A stretch of 26,595 nt of DNA from Prevotellaceae bacterium UBA3849 (GCA_002392645.1 DGHL01000010.1:1-26595); one strand, 5' to 3'. Positions 1 to 7,225 are shown, numbered from the stretch's first letter. Translations and numbers: made by a program. Notes: generated by a model from the letters alone, not told the origin.

Positions 1-72
1 GGAATTATTAGAACCCACCTTTAGTATATGTTTTGTTGTCAGTATATATTGCCTCTTTCGTATTTACATCTG

Positions 73-103
73 CAAAAGTACAAGGTTTTCCCGAACTATA
101 CAA
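73..103 (-). promoter_or_regulatory. Divergent promoter for a gene beyond the left edge
   Basis: On the minus strand a -33 TTG (101-103) and a -7 TACTTTTG (73-80) are separated by 20 bp, the Bacteroidota vegetative spacing. There is no usable minus-strand ATG between the expected start site (about 66) and the window edge, so the gene it serves starts outside the window, with a leader longer than 60 nt. It is divergent from the AraC-type regulator, which could control it. Confidence 0.55.
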
Positions 104-176
104 TAAACAATCAAACAAAAATACATGGACAAAGTTATTTTATGCAAAAATATTTTTCCATATCATTATTATTTCT

Positions 177-184
177 TACTTTTG
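177..184 (+). promoter_or_regulatory. -7 element of the AraC-type regulator
   Basis: TACTTTTG matches the Bacteroidota -7 consensus TAnnTTTG and lies 23 bp before the chosen ATG at 208, giving a leader of roughly 17 nt. The -33 region is only T-rich with no clear TTG. Confidence 0.5.
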
Positions 185-207
185 CATCAGAATAAACACC
201 TACACCT

Positions 208-1092
208 ATGATAAGAATCAAAGAGGGATTTCAGGGCGAGCGCATGGTGGTGGTGCCGCCTTACATAAGGAAGAGACAGGACGAGGATCCGTTTCTCTCC
301 ACGCTGTATATCACCGACATAGGATACTACCCACGAGCAGAGCACCATTACGTAAGGCGCAATGAAGCACTGCGACAATACGTGCTACTGTACTGCATAA
401 ACGGCAGGGGCATGTTCTCCATAGGCACTGGTGGCAAACAGATGACTATATGTGAGAACCAATATGTCATACTTCCTGCCGGCGCCGCACACGAATATTG
501 CTCTTGCGAGGATTCGCCATGGACCATATATTGGATTCACTTCGCCGGAACTCTGGCTTCCTACTATGCACAGAACTGCGGCACACCGCACGACGTGAGG
601 CCTAACCTGGAGTCGCGCATCAGCAACCGCATCAGTCTGTTTGAGGAAATCCTTGCCGTCATGCAGGCCGGATTAGATGACGACAACCTGCACTATGCCA
701 GCAGTTTGCTTCATCATTTCCTTGCATCGCTACGCTGCATACATGCCTACCGAAGCGTAAACACCAAGAACGACGGCTCTGACATCATTGACGCTGCGAA
801 ACATTACATGGACGAAAACGTGGAGCGCCACTTGTCGCTCAGTCAGATAGCCGACTACGTAGGTTTGTCGGTGTCTTATTTCTCCATGAGGTTCCGCAAG
901 GCAGAGGGTTGCAGCCCCATTGCATACATGAACCGCACCAAGGTTGACCGCGCCTGCGAACTGCTAAGGACTACAAACATGCAGATTAACCAGATAAGCT
1001 ACAAGGTCGGCATCAACGATGCATTGTATTTCTCACGCCTGTTCAGCAAGCAGATGGGCATGTCGCCATCGGAATACAAGGCACAATACTGA
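208..1092 (+). CDS. AraC-family transcriptional regulator
   Basis: A 294-residue cytoplasmic DNA-binding protein with the usual AraC sugar-regulator layout and length. The N-terminal half (about residues 20-160) looks like a cupin ligand-binding fold, with a conserved-type stretch around 'YVILPAGAAHEY'. The C-terminal 100 residues hold two helix-turn-helix units: 'LSLSQIADYVGLSVSYFSMR' and a second containing 'ISYKVGINDALYFSRLFSKQ', followed by the family ending 'GMSPSEYK'. The start at 208 follows a -7 element; an alternative ATG lies at 244. The next gene on the same strand is a secreted GH2 glycosidase about 104 bp away with its own promoter, and a promoter to the left is divergent. It probably activates one or both in response to a sugar; this is inferred from position only. 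Confidence 0.9.
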   Translation: MIRIKEGFQGERMVVVPPYIRKRQDEDPFLSTLYITDIGYYPRAEHHYVRRNEALRQYVLLYCINGRGMFSIGTGGKQMTICENQYVILPAGAAHEYCSCEDSPWTIYWIHFAGTLASYYAQNCGTPHDVRPNLESRISNRISLFEEILAVMQAGLDDDNLHYASSLLHHFLASLRCIHAYRSVNTKNDGSDIIDAAKHYMDENVERHLSLSQIADYVGLSVSYFSMRFRKAEGCSPIAYMNRTKVDRACELLRTTNMQINQISYKVGINDALYFSRLFSKQMGMSPSEYKAQY

Positions 1093-1142
1093 ATAAGGGG
1101 AAAAATATATGGATGATTTTATTTTCCATGAAAAACCTAACC

Positions 1143-1170
1143 TTGTTTCATTATTTTTTTACTAATTTTG
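1143..1170 (+). promoter_or_regulatory. Promoter of the GH2 gene
   Basis: A -7 TAATTTTG (1163-1170) is preceded by TTG at 1143-1145; the 17-bp gap is shorter than ideal. It lies inside the longest open frame (which could begin at 1113), so the natural start should be the downstream ATG at 1197, just before the signal peptide. Confidence 0.5.
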
Positions 1171-1196
1171 CATTCAACATTATCCTATTAATAAGT

Positions 1197-4139
1197 ATGA
1201 GAAGAACATTCCTTACCTTTTTATTATGTGTATCTACCGTGATTGCGGCATGCGCTGGCGACGGCGTCATCAACCTTTCAGGGCAGTGGCAGTTTCGTCT
1301 CGACGGCGATGCTGAATACAACGATGTCATAACGCTGCCGGGAAGCATGCCCGAGCGTATGAAGGGCCACGACATCAGCGTACGCACGCAGTGGGTGGGC
1401 GCACTGTATGACTCGTCATACTATTTCAATCCCTACATGGCGAAGTACCGTGAGGAGGGCAAAATGAAACTGCCGTTCTTCCTTACCCCTGCGAAGCACT
1501 ACGTGGGCAAGGCGTGGTACAGGAAGCAGTTCTTCGTTCAATATCCAAATTCCGGAATCACCTCTAAGCACGACAAGATACAAGGCGCCAAAAGCCAGGT
1601 ACAAGACTATGAGCTGTTCATAGAGCGTCCGCACATTGCCACCACCGTATGGGTGAACGGCAGGAAGGTGAACGGCAACGACCGTCTGCCTTCGTCGCCT
1701 GACGACGGCAGGCAGAATTCCCTGTCCGTGCCTCACGTATATAACCTCAGCGGATATCTTGTGGAAGGCGAGAACACCATAGAGATATGCGTTGACAACG
1801 ACCCTGAGGTTGCCAAGGTGGGTAATGACTCTCACTCCGTGACTGACCAGACACAGGGTGACTGGAACGGTATGGTGGGCAGGATTGAGGTGCGCCCCGT
1901 TCCTGTAATCAAGAATATAAGGATATATCCTGACATAGACCGTAAGGAGGCCAGGGTACTTGTCTTGGCATCGGGCAAGTCTGGCAAGGACATGCCGCTG
2001 GAGCTCATCGCTGAGTCGTTCAACACCGCCAAGCGCCATATAGTATCCACCAAAGCAGTTATACCAAAGGGCGGCGATTCTCTGTGGGTCACCCTCGACA
2101 TGGGCAACGACATGCTGCTGTGGGACGAACATTGTCCGCAGATGTACCGTCTCTCCGTACAAGGCGGTGGCAATACCCTGTGTGAGAGTTATTTCGGCAT
2201 GCGCAAGATTGAGACGCGCGACAGGATGTTCTACGTGAACGGTAAGGAAACCCAACTGCGCGGAACGGTGGAGAACTGCACCTTCCCTAACACCGGATAT
2301 CCTCCTACCGACCTCGATTCATGGGTCAAGGTCTTCGAGACCTACAAGCAGTGGGGACTCAACCATGTGCGCTTCCACACATACTGTCCGCCTGAGGCTG
2401 CCTTCCTTGCTGCCGACCTCATGGGTATATACATGCAGCCTGAGGGCCCGTCATGGCCTAACCATGGCGTGAAGCTGGGACGCGGCGAGTATATTGACAC
2501 ATACCTGTACGACGAGGCTGTGCGCATAATGGACGAATATGGCAACCACCCTTCGTTCACCTTCTTCGCCTTTGGCAATGAGCCTGCCGGCAACTGGGTG
2601 CGCTGGAGCACCGATGCTGTGGCAAGAATCAAGGAGTATGACCCTCGACATATCAATTGCGGCTTCTCCGTTGGTGGAGGATGGGCATGGCAGCCTGGCA
2701 GCGAGTTTGCGGTAAAGGCTGGCGCAAGGGGACTTAACGAATGGGCAAAGTCGGCACCTGAGTCTATGGCCGACTTCAACAAGAATATCACCGTATATAA
2801 CGGCAAGGACATGCCCGGCACTCCTATCACCATGCCTTTCGTCACACATGAGATGGGACAGTGGTGTGCCTTCCCTGACTTCAGCGAGATACCGAAATAT
2901 ACCGGTGTAAACAAGGCAAGGAACTTTGAGATTTTCCGCGACCTGCTGCGCGACAACGGCATGGAGGCTATGGGCAAGAAGTTCCTGCTTGCATCAGGAA
3001 AGCTGCAGACCTTGTGCTACAAGTATGAGACTGAGCGCATCCTGCGCACTCCACGCTATGCTGGTTTCCAGATTCTGTCGCTCAATGACTATTCCGGTCA
3101 GGGCACCGCATTGGTGGGTGTCACTAACGTGTTCTACGATGAGAAGGGTTATGTCAGCGCTCCTGAGTTCCGCGAGTTCTGCTCAAAGGCTGTGCCGCTC
3201 GCCACCTTCCCTAAGTTCACCTACACCGACGGCGAGTCGTTTGAGGCTGACCTTACGCTCAACAACTACACCGGCGAGGAATACAAGGATGCTGTGGTCA
3301 CATGGCGCATAAGCGGACTCAATGCCGAGCATTCCTCTACTACCGACATTGCCATGGGACAGGCTGTGCCTCTCGGACATGTCTCTGTTCCTCTTAGCAG
3401 TGTCACGAAGGCTGGCAAATACACCCTGGAGGTTGACGTTCCTGCCGCCGGAGCCCATAACCACTGGGACTTCTGGGTATATCCCAACAGCGACAAGAAT
3501 GCTTCACTAATTACACTTCACTCTTCTTACAACGGCATATATGTCACCGATTCGCTTGACAAGAAGGCCATCAAGACCCTGCGCAAGGGTGGCAAGGTGC
3601 TTATATGCGCAGCCGGCAAGGTGACATACGGCAGGGAGGTGAAGCAGCAGTTTACTCCCGTGTTTTGGAACACCTCATGGTTTAAGATGCGCCCACCTCA
3701 CACCACAGGCATATACGTTGACAATGAGCATCCTGTATTCGCAGACTTCCCTACCGACTACCACAGCGACCTGCAGTGGTGGGAACTGGTAAACAAGGCA
3801 CAGGTGATGCAGTTTACCGATTTCCCACGTGACTTCCTGCCTACCGTGCAGAGCATCGATACATGGTTCGTAAGCCGTAAGATCGGTATGCTGTTCGAAG
3901 CAAAGGTGGGCAAAGGCAGACTGCTGATGACGTCGATGGACATTACCAACAATCTTGACCGCCGCATAGTGGCGCGTCAACTGCAGCGTTCAATACTAAG
4001 CTATATGTGTTCTGACAAGTTCCAGCCTCGTTGGCAGATTGACGTTGAACGCATATCCGACTTGTTCACTAAGGTGGCAGGCGAGGTGAATATGTTCACC
4101 AACGAGTCGCCTGACGAACTGAAGCCTTCGCTGAAATAG
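1197..4139 (+). CDS. Secreted glycoside hydrolase family 2 protein
   Basis: About 980 residues. The start at 1197 is preferred over 1113 because a promoter lies between them and a signal sequence follows directly. The N-terminus ends in 'TVIAAC', which fits either a lipobox or ordinary signal-peptidase cleavage, so it is exported and possibly lipid-anchored. A sugar-binding/jelly-roll region ('KAWYRKQFFV') is followed by an immunoglobulin-like domain and a TIM barrel. Probable acid/base Glu is E462 in 'FAFGNEPAGN'; the probable nucleophile is E552 in 'THEMGQWCAFPDF'. The C-terminal 300 residues form further beta-rich domains. Family 2 covers beta-galactosidases, beta-glucuronidases, beta-mannosidases and others using retaining chemistry; the substrate cannot be read from sequence alone. 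The adjacent AraC regulator suggests sugar-induced expression. Confidence 0.87.
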   Translation: MRRTFLTFLLCVSTVIAACAGDGVINLSGQWQFRLDGDAEYNDVITLPGSMPERMKGHDISVRTQWVGALYDSSYYFNPYMAKYREEGKMKLPFFLTPAKHYVGKAWYRKQFFVQYPNSGITSKHDKIQGAKSQVQDYELFIERPHIATTVWVNGRKVNGNDRLPSSPDDGRQNSLSVPHVYNLSGYLVEGENTIEICVDNDPEVAKVGNDSHSVTDQTQGDWNGMVGRIEVRPVPVIKNIRIYPDIDRKEARVLVLASGKSGKDMPLELIAESFNTAKRHIVSTKAVIPKGGDSLWVTLDMGNDMLLWDEHCPQMYRLSVQGGGNTLCESYFGMRKIETRDRMFYVNGKETQLRGTVENCTFPNTGYPPTDLDSWVKVFETYKQWGLNHVRFHTYCPPEAAFLAADLMGIYMQPEGPSWPNHGVKLGRGEYIDTYLYDEAVRIMDEYGNHPSFTFFAFGNEPAGNWVRWSTDAVARIKEYDPRHINCGFSVGGGWAWQPGSEFAVKAGARGLNEWAKSAPESMADFNKNITVYNGKDMPGTPITMPFVTHEMGQWCAFPDFSEIPKYTGVNKARNFEIFRDLLRDNGMEAMGKKFLLASGKLQTLCYKYETERILRTPRYAGFQILSLNDYSGQGTALVGVTNVFYDEKGYVSAPEFREFCSKAVPLATFPKFTYTDGESFEADLTLNNYTGEEYKDAVVTWRISGLNAEHSSTTDIAMGQAVPLGHVSVPLSSVTKAGKYTLEVDVPAAGAHNHWDFWVYPNSDKNASLITLHSSYNGIYVTDSLDKKAIKTLRKGGKVLICAAGKVTYGREVKQQFTPVFWNTSWFKMRPPHTTGIYVDNEHPVFADFPTDYHSDLQWWELVNKAQVMQFTDFPRDFLPTVQSIDTWFVSRKIGMLFEAKVGKGRLLMTSMDITNNLDRRIVARQLQRSILSYMCSDKFQPRWQIDVERISDLFTKVAGEVNMFTNESPDELKPSLK

Positions 4140-4248
4140 TTTTCAATCAAGTTTCAGGTGCACGAGAGCATGGAAAACTGTTGCATCTTTATAATATGGC
4201 ATCATTTTAGTTGTTTTCATAGCATATCAAATTTTCTAACCTAAAATG

Positions 4249-4281
4249 TCCTTGCGATAATACATATCGCAAGGATTTTTT
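4249..4281 (+). terminator. Rho-independent terminator after GH2 gene
   Basis: A perfect 11-bp stem, TCCTTGCGATA (4249-4259) pairing with 4265-4275, has a 5-nt loop and is followed directly by a T-run. It sits 110 bp after the GH2 stop codon. Confidence 0.85.
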
Positions 4282-4422
4282 ATGCCCCTACCCTACACCG
4301 CAAAGTTGTTAACGAGTGTTAGGGCTAAGCATGGCAATGTGAATACATACAAAAAAGTTGGGGGATAATATGTTGCAATTAAATAATTTATTGATAAATA
4401 ATCATAAAGCCGACTCACACAC
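4282..4422. other. Non-coding gap between terminator and next promoter
   Basis: The stretch from the GH2 stop (4139) to the next gene start is about 330 bp. Apart from the terminator at 4249-4281 and the promoter at 4423-4453 it is AT-rich, and I see no gene, RNA or repeat in it. Confidence 0.5.
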
Positions 4423-4453
4423 TTGTCCATGACACGGGAAATTAATAATTTTG
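4423..4453 (+). promoter_or_regulatory. Promoter of small secreted protein gene
   Basis: TTG at 4423-4425 and TAATTTTG at 4446-4453 with a 20-bp gap form a near-ideal Bacteroidota promoter. It rules out the in-frame TTG at 4451 as a start and favours ATG 4472 or 4481. Confidence 0.75.
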
Positions 4454-4471
4454 TCGCAAGAACGATATCAA

Positions 4472-4984
4472 ATGAGACCAATGCGGAATCTTTTCATCAC
4501 CTTATTTATATATATTGCAATATGTATCAACGCATACTCGCAGCACCGTTTCGTAGTTATAAACATGGAGACCAAGGTGCCTGTGAGAAATGTCATAGTG
4601 CGATATGCAAAGGACAAACAAACCTGCACTATATGGGACGGTTCGTTTATGCTCGACAGCATCAGTGACGACATCCGCAGCCATAACATCAGCCTCAGCA
4701 AGTCGGGATTCATGACATTGAACCTTACTGCCACAGAACTCACCGACACTTTAGAATTGCTTCCATCCATGAATGCACTCACTGAGGTAATCATACATGG
4801 CTACAGGCGCAACAAGATACACATGAGCATGAAATATACTCCGTCGTTGTATGAAACACTTCCCTCTCCTGCTGACCCTGCACTGAAAGTCAACGCTGAC
4901 ATCACTGGCGGCATAGAGAAACTCTTGACTTATAAGCGCAGGAAACGATACGAAGAGGCTAAACGCAGAATGGAGGAATACTAA
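4472..4984 (+). CDS. Small secreted protein, carboxypeptidase-regulatory-like
   Basis: About 170 residues from ATG 4472; ATG 4481 is an equally good start and places Met right before the hydrophobic signal sequence ending near 'CINAYSQ'. The mature part resembles a CarboxypepD_reg-like beta-sandwich ('VVINMETKVPVRNVIVRYAK', then 'DGSFMLD', then 'SLSKSGFMTLNL'). It continues into 'LTEVIIHGYRR', which recalls the 'L.EVVV.GY' step into the plug of TonB-dependent SusC-like receptors. No plug or barrel follows: the last 50 residues are charged and the protein stops. It is flanked by its own promoter and terminator, so it appears to be an intact small gene rather than an obvious fragment. Function unknown; periplasmic or surface-exposed location is inferred. 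Confidence 0.72.
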   Translation: MRPMRNLFITLFIYIAICINAYSQHRFVVINMETKVPVRNVIVRYAKDKQTCTIWDGSFMLDSISDDIRSHNISLSKSGFMTLNLTATELTDTLELLPSMNALTEVIIHGYRRNKIHMSMKYTPSLYETLPSPADPALKVNADITGGIEKLLTYKRRKRYEEAKRRMEEY

Positions 4985-5009
4985 ACGAAACTAAAATACA
5001 AGAAACGAA

Positions 5010-5043
5010 AAAAGGTTGAATATCGATGATATTCAACCTTTTC
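5010..5043. terminator. Bidirectional terminator between 4472 gene and tRNA-Cys
   Basis: A perfect 13-bp stem AAGGTTGAATATC (5012-5024) pairs with 5028-5040 around a GAT loop, extended by flanking A and T bases on both sides. The A-run on the left and T-run on the right let it end transcripts arriving from either strand. Confidence 0.85.
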
Positions 5044-5048
5044 CTTAG

Positions 5049-5120
5049 AGGTGCGTGGCGGAGTCGAACCGCCTTGGCTGGTTTTGCAGACCAGAGACTA
5101 AACCGTTCATCCAACGCACC
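5049..5120 (-). tRNA. tRNA-Cys (anticodon GCA)
   Basis: On the minus strand the acceptor stem GGTGCGT pairs with ACGCACC. The anticodon arm is CTGGT-CTGCAAA-ACCAG, giving anticodon GCA, and the T-loop contains TTCGACT. CCA is not encoded. It is transcribed leftward from a promoter at 5208-5239 through an ~80-nt leader made of the repeat described at 5130-5215, and ends at the bidirectional terminator. Confidence 0.95.
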
Positions 5121-5129
5121 GTTTTCTGA

Positions 5130-5215
5130 TTTGCGAGTGCAAAGTTTCGCACGAAGCAAATAGGGTTTGTCAACCTTTGGTTGGTGCCCATGTCTCATTT
5201 GCGAGTGCAAAGGTA
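5130..5215 (-). repeat. Left arm of inverted repeat; leader of tRNA-Cys
   Basis: Read leftward: the -7 TACCTTTG, the box TTTGCACTCGCAAA (5198-5211), about 17 nt, a hairpin CAACC-AAA-GGTTG (plus-strand 5171-5183), 'ACAAACCC', then TTTGCTTCGTGCGAAAC, and a second box at 5130-5143 leading into tRNA-Cys. Nearly the same series occurs in opposite orientation at 5290-5375. The two arms differ mainly in the hairpin. Confidence 0.88.
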
Positions 5216-5239
5216 CAGCTTTTTTCTGTATTATGCAAA
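5208..5239 (-). promoter_or_regulatory. Promoter of tRNA-Cys
   Basis: On the minus strand TTTG (plus 5236-5239) and TACCTTTG (5208-5215) are 20 bp apart. Transcription would begin near 5201, so the precursor carries an ~80-nt leader containing the hairpin at 5171-5183. Confidence 0.7.
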
Positions 5240-5289
5240 TAATTTCATACTTTTTTTTCATTTTTCTTTCATAATTCAATATTTCTTCG

Positions 5290-5375
5290 TACCTTTGCAC
5301 TCGCAAATGAGACACGGGCACCAGTTTTCAACTGACAAACCCTATTTGCATCGTGCGAAACTTTGCACTCGCAAA
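5290..5375 (+). repeat. Right arm of inverted repeat
   Basis: Read rightward: TACCTTTG (5290-5297), box TTTGCACTCGCAAA (5294-5307), hairpin CAGTT-TTC-AACTG (5322-5334), 'ACAAACCC', TTTGCATCGTGCGAAAC, and a second box (5362-5375). It mirrors the left arm across an AT-rich spacer of about 74 bp. It points toward tRNA-Leu, about 140 bp further on. Its -33 region is not clear. Confidence 0.88.
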
Positions 5376-5433
5376 ATCGCTAAAGCAACCATGAACCAGC
5401 CATGCTGACACTCATTTTAGCTTCGTGCGAAAC
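5362..5433 (+). repeat. Third, degenerate copy of the leader repeat unit
   Basis: Starting from the box at 5362-5375, a spacer leads to the hairpin CAGC-CAT-GCTG (5397-5407), then 'ACA', and GCTTCGTGCGAAAC (5420-5433). The order hairpin, ACA, TCGTGCGAAAC is the same as in the two better copies, but the spacers are diverged and no closing box follows. The rest of the gap to tRNA-Leu (5434-5516) shows nothing I can name. Confidence 0.55.
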
Positions 5434-5516
5434 AGCGACACAAACTATCGAAGACAGTGATTAGTTGCAGGTAACTTAAACTCTTAACTCTTCACTCTTC
5501 GTTCTAAACTCTCAAT

Positions 5517-5598
5517 GCGCCTGTGGCGAAATTGGTAGACGCGCTAGACTTAGGATCTAGTGTCTTACGATGTGCAGGTTCGAGTCCTGTCAGGCGCA
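5517..5598 (+). tRNA. tRNA-Leu (anticodon UAG)
   Basis: Acceptor GCGCCTG (5517-5523) pairs with CAGGCGC (5591-5597). The anticodon arm is CTAGA-CTTAGGA-TCTAG, so the anticodon is UAG, reading CUN codons. A long variable arm, as in class II tRNAs, lies between the anticodon and T arms, and the T-loop is TTCGAGT. CCA is not encoded. No sharp promoter is seen immediately upstream; the nearest candidate is the repeat promoter at 5290-5297. Confidence 0.95.
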
Positions 5599-5605
5599 CA
5601 CTTGT

Positions 5606-5648
5606 GACAAAGGGGAATTTCCATACGGATTTTCCCCTTTGTCGTTTT
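5606..5648 (+). terminator. Terminator of tRNA-Leu
   Basis: A 12-bp perfect stem GACAAAGGGGAA (5606-5617) pairs with 5632-5643, with a 14-nt loop, followed by GTTTTTA. It lies 8 nt after the tRNA. Confidence 0.85.
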
Positions 5649-5905
5649 TATACAAAACAATATCAAATGAATTTAGGGTCAGCGGATTTAAAAAATACGC
5701 TCTTCCTACATAATATCTTTTCGTCGGATTCACGTTGATTTTTTCTTCATGAGGATTATCGAAATGTCGGTTTTGTCCTATCCTGGCGGTTGTTTTAAGT
5801 CGAAATAAAGGGGTGTTTTTTGAAAAAGTTTAAGGTTGGTCGGTTTTACGGGCACTCTCAGAGAGTTGTAACTTGCTGATTTTCAATAAAGGCATAAAAA
5901 AAAAA
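5649..5905. other. Non-coding gap upstream of the hairpin cluster
   Basis: Between the tRNA-Leu terminator and the stop of the hemerythrin regulator lie about 525 bp with no convincing gene. This first half shows no clear structure; the GTAAAAGC hairpins occupy 5906-6034, and 6035-6173 again holds nothing I can name. Confidence 0.5.
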
Positions 5906-5952
5906 CTCGTAAAATGATAGCTTTCTGCTTGTAAAAGCTATCATTTTACGAG
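5906..5952. repeat. Perfect 19-bp inverted repeat
   Basis: CTCGTAAAATGATAGCTTT (5906-5924) is exactly reverse-complementary to 5934-5952, with a 9-nt loop. It is too strong to be chance in AT-rich DNA. It has no T-run on the plus side; an A-run precedes it (5897-5905), so on the minus strand it could end transcripts of the hemerythrin regulator, although it is 220 bp past that stop codon. Confidence 0.9.
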
Positions 5953-5974
5953 GTAAAACGTGCCTGATTACGAC

Positions 5975-6034
5975 GTAAAAGCATACATATTATAATGTAA
6001 AAGCTATGCTTTTACATGAAAACAGGGTAAAAGC
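5975..6034. repeat. GTAAAAGC repeat cluster with alternative hairpins
   Basis: GTAAAAGC occurs at 5975, 5997 and 6027 (and at 5931 in the preceding hairpin), with complements close by. ATGTAAAAGC (5995-6004) pairs perfectly with 6008-6017 around TAT. Alternatively GTAAAAGCATA (5975-5985) pairs with 6005-6015. The two pairings share the right half and are mutually exclusive. Confidence 0.8.
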
Positions 6035-6173
6035 ACCGCTCGAATGCCGTTTTTAGCATCTTCTGCCTGACAAAAGCCTCCTGTTTTCAGTTTTTCAGTG
6101 AACTTTTTTCTGAACCCGAAATATCAAAAATGTCCTATACTGACATTTTGAAAGTTTATCAATTATTCAGGCA

Positions 6174-7127
6174 TCATAACTCTACGCTTGAGATATCAAC
6201 AAGTTGGTTGACTATGGCGTATATTGTCAAGCCTGCCGTAGAGTGAATCTGTAGCTTGCGAGCTATGTTGCGGCGGTGGGTTATGACAGTGTTAGGAGCT
6301 ATGAAGAGCTTTTCGGCAATCTCCTTGTTCGTCAGTCCCTGTACCACGCCGATGATAACGTCCTTCTCACGCTCAGACAGTGTTTCGCTATTGTCCGCCG
6401 TACCTAGCATGTTGGAAATCTTTACGGAAACATTGTCCACATCCTGCTGTTTCTCAAGAATCTTTATGGCAGGCTCAAAAATAAGTTCTTCGACATTGGC
6501 ATGCAGACGCAACCACTCTTCAAGGTTGAAAATATCATAGAGGGTGGCAGTGAGCATATTGTTACGCATCGGATCTGAAGGCAGATACTTAATTATAATG
6601 CTCTTCAGTTCCTTCAGCTTATCGCCAGTCTGTCCATGATGCTTCGAGAATGTCTCTATACTATACCCTTCTTTCTTTTCGCCTTTGAGCAAAGCCTCAA
6701 CATACGGAAACAGTGTCTGCTCCTCAAACTTCATGTGATGAGTGATAAATCGCGCATACTCATCATAGATCTTGAGTATGAGTCTGCCGAGGTTATCACC
6801 CTCGTCAAGTGCCTCGGAGAGCTCACGACGAAGGAACGGCAACTGGAAATCAACGTAATACTCATGTGAAGCCTTCAGATAATGCAGAAGTGTGGGCACA
6901 TCGAGCTTTGCCACGTCGCTCTGCGAGTGATAGTCATTGATAGTAAGATTGACCACGGCAAGGAAGGTAAAGGTATCAACATTCTGCTCCTCGCACACCT
7001 CCTGTACCGTTTTGTCGCCAAAACCAAGACTTATGCCGAAAGCGCCAAGGCTCTGCAGCACATTGTAATTGTCTCTGATGAGCGACAACATCTTGTCGCA
7101 ACTTTCATACATTTTCAGCTTCTTCAT
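6174..7127 (-). CDS. Hemerythrin-domain LuxR-type transcriptional regulator
   Basis: About 317 residues from ATG 7127; an earlier ATG at 7178 would leave only ~10 nt of leader. Three regions are visible. Residues ~10-60 resemble the ScdA/RIC N-terminal domain, but where that family has a Cys-Cys pair this protein reads 'FGISLGFGDKTVQEV'. Residues ~90-230 are hemerythrin-like with the ligand pattern intact: His in 'ASHEYY', 'HHMKFEEQTLFP', 'KHHGQTG' and 'LHANVEELIFEP'. The C-terminus is a LuxR/NarL helix-turn-helix ('LSEREKDVIIGVVQG', 'TNKEIAEKLFIAPNTVITHR'). Known hemerythrin domains bind a di-iron centre and O2 or NO. This is plausibly a cytosolic one-component sensor of oxygen, NO or iron state; targets unknown. 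A strong promoter and a palindrome sit just upstream. Confidence 0.85.
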   Translation of the reverse strand: MKKLKMYESCDKMLSLIRDNYNVLQSLGAFGISLGFGDKTVQEVCEEQNVDTFTFLAVVNLTINDYHSQSDVAKLDVPTLLHYLKASHEYYVDFQLPFLRRELSEALDEGDNLGRLILKIYDEYARFITHHMKFEEQTLFPYVEALLKGEKKEGYSIETFSKHHGQTGDKLKELKSIIIKYLPSDPMRNNMLTATLYDIFNLEEWLRLHANVEELIFEPAIKILEKQQDVDNVSVKISNMLGTADNSETLSEREKDVIIGVVQGLTNKEIAEKLFIAPNTVITHRRNIARKLQIHSTAGLTIYAIVNQLVDISSVEL

Positions 7128-7194
7128 ATCATTACACGCGTAATGGTGGCCTAATATATATAGGTAACTTTGCACCATTATTACTAATAAAATG

Positions 7195-7225
7195 CAAAAT
7201 TACTGTTTTTTTTCTTCCTAAGCAA
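7195..7225 (-). promoter_or_regulatory. Promoter of the hemerythrin regulator
   Basis: On the minus strand TTG (plus 7223-7225) and TAATTTTG (7195-7202) are separated by 20 bp. The predicted transcript begins near 7188, giving a leader of about 60 nt to ATG 7127. Confidence 0.7.

Noticed and set aside
1113..1196. Upstream start for the GH2 protein
   Set aside because: A -7 element lies within this segment and the signal peptide begins at 1197.
1416..2255. Long open frame on the strand opposite the GH2 gene
   Set aside because: It is a shadow of the GH2 coding frame; no signal peptide, domain or promoter supports it.
1..4281. Polysaccharide utilisation locus
   Set aside because: An AraC regulator and GH2 enzyme are present but no SusC/SusD pair occurs in the window.
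4451..4471. TTG start for the small secreted protein
   Set aside because: The TTG is part of the -7 promoter element and would precede the transcript start.
5121..5516. CRISPR-like array from repeated TTTGCACTCGCAAA boxes
   Set aside because: Only four boxes, in both orientations, with spacers that are themselves related; no cas genes nearby. They fit tRNA promoter/leader duplication.
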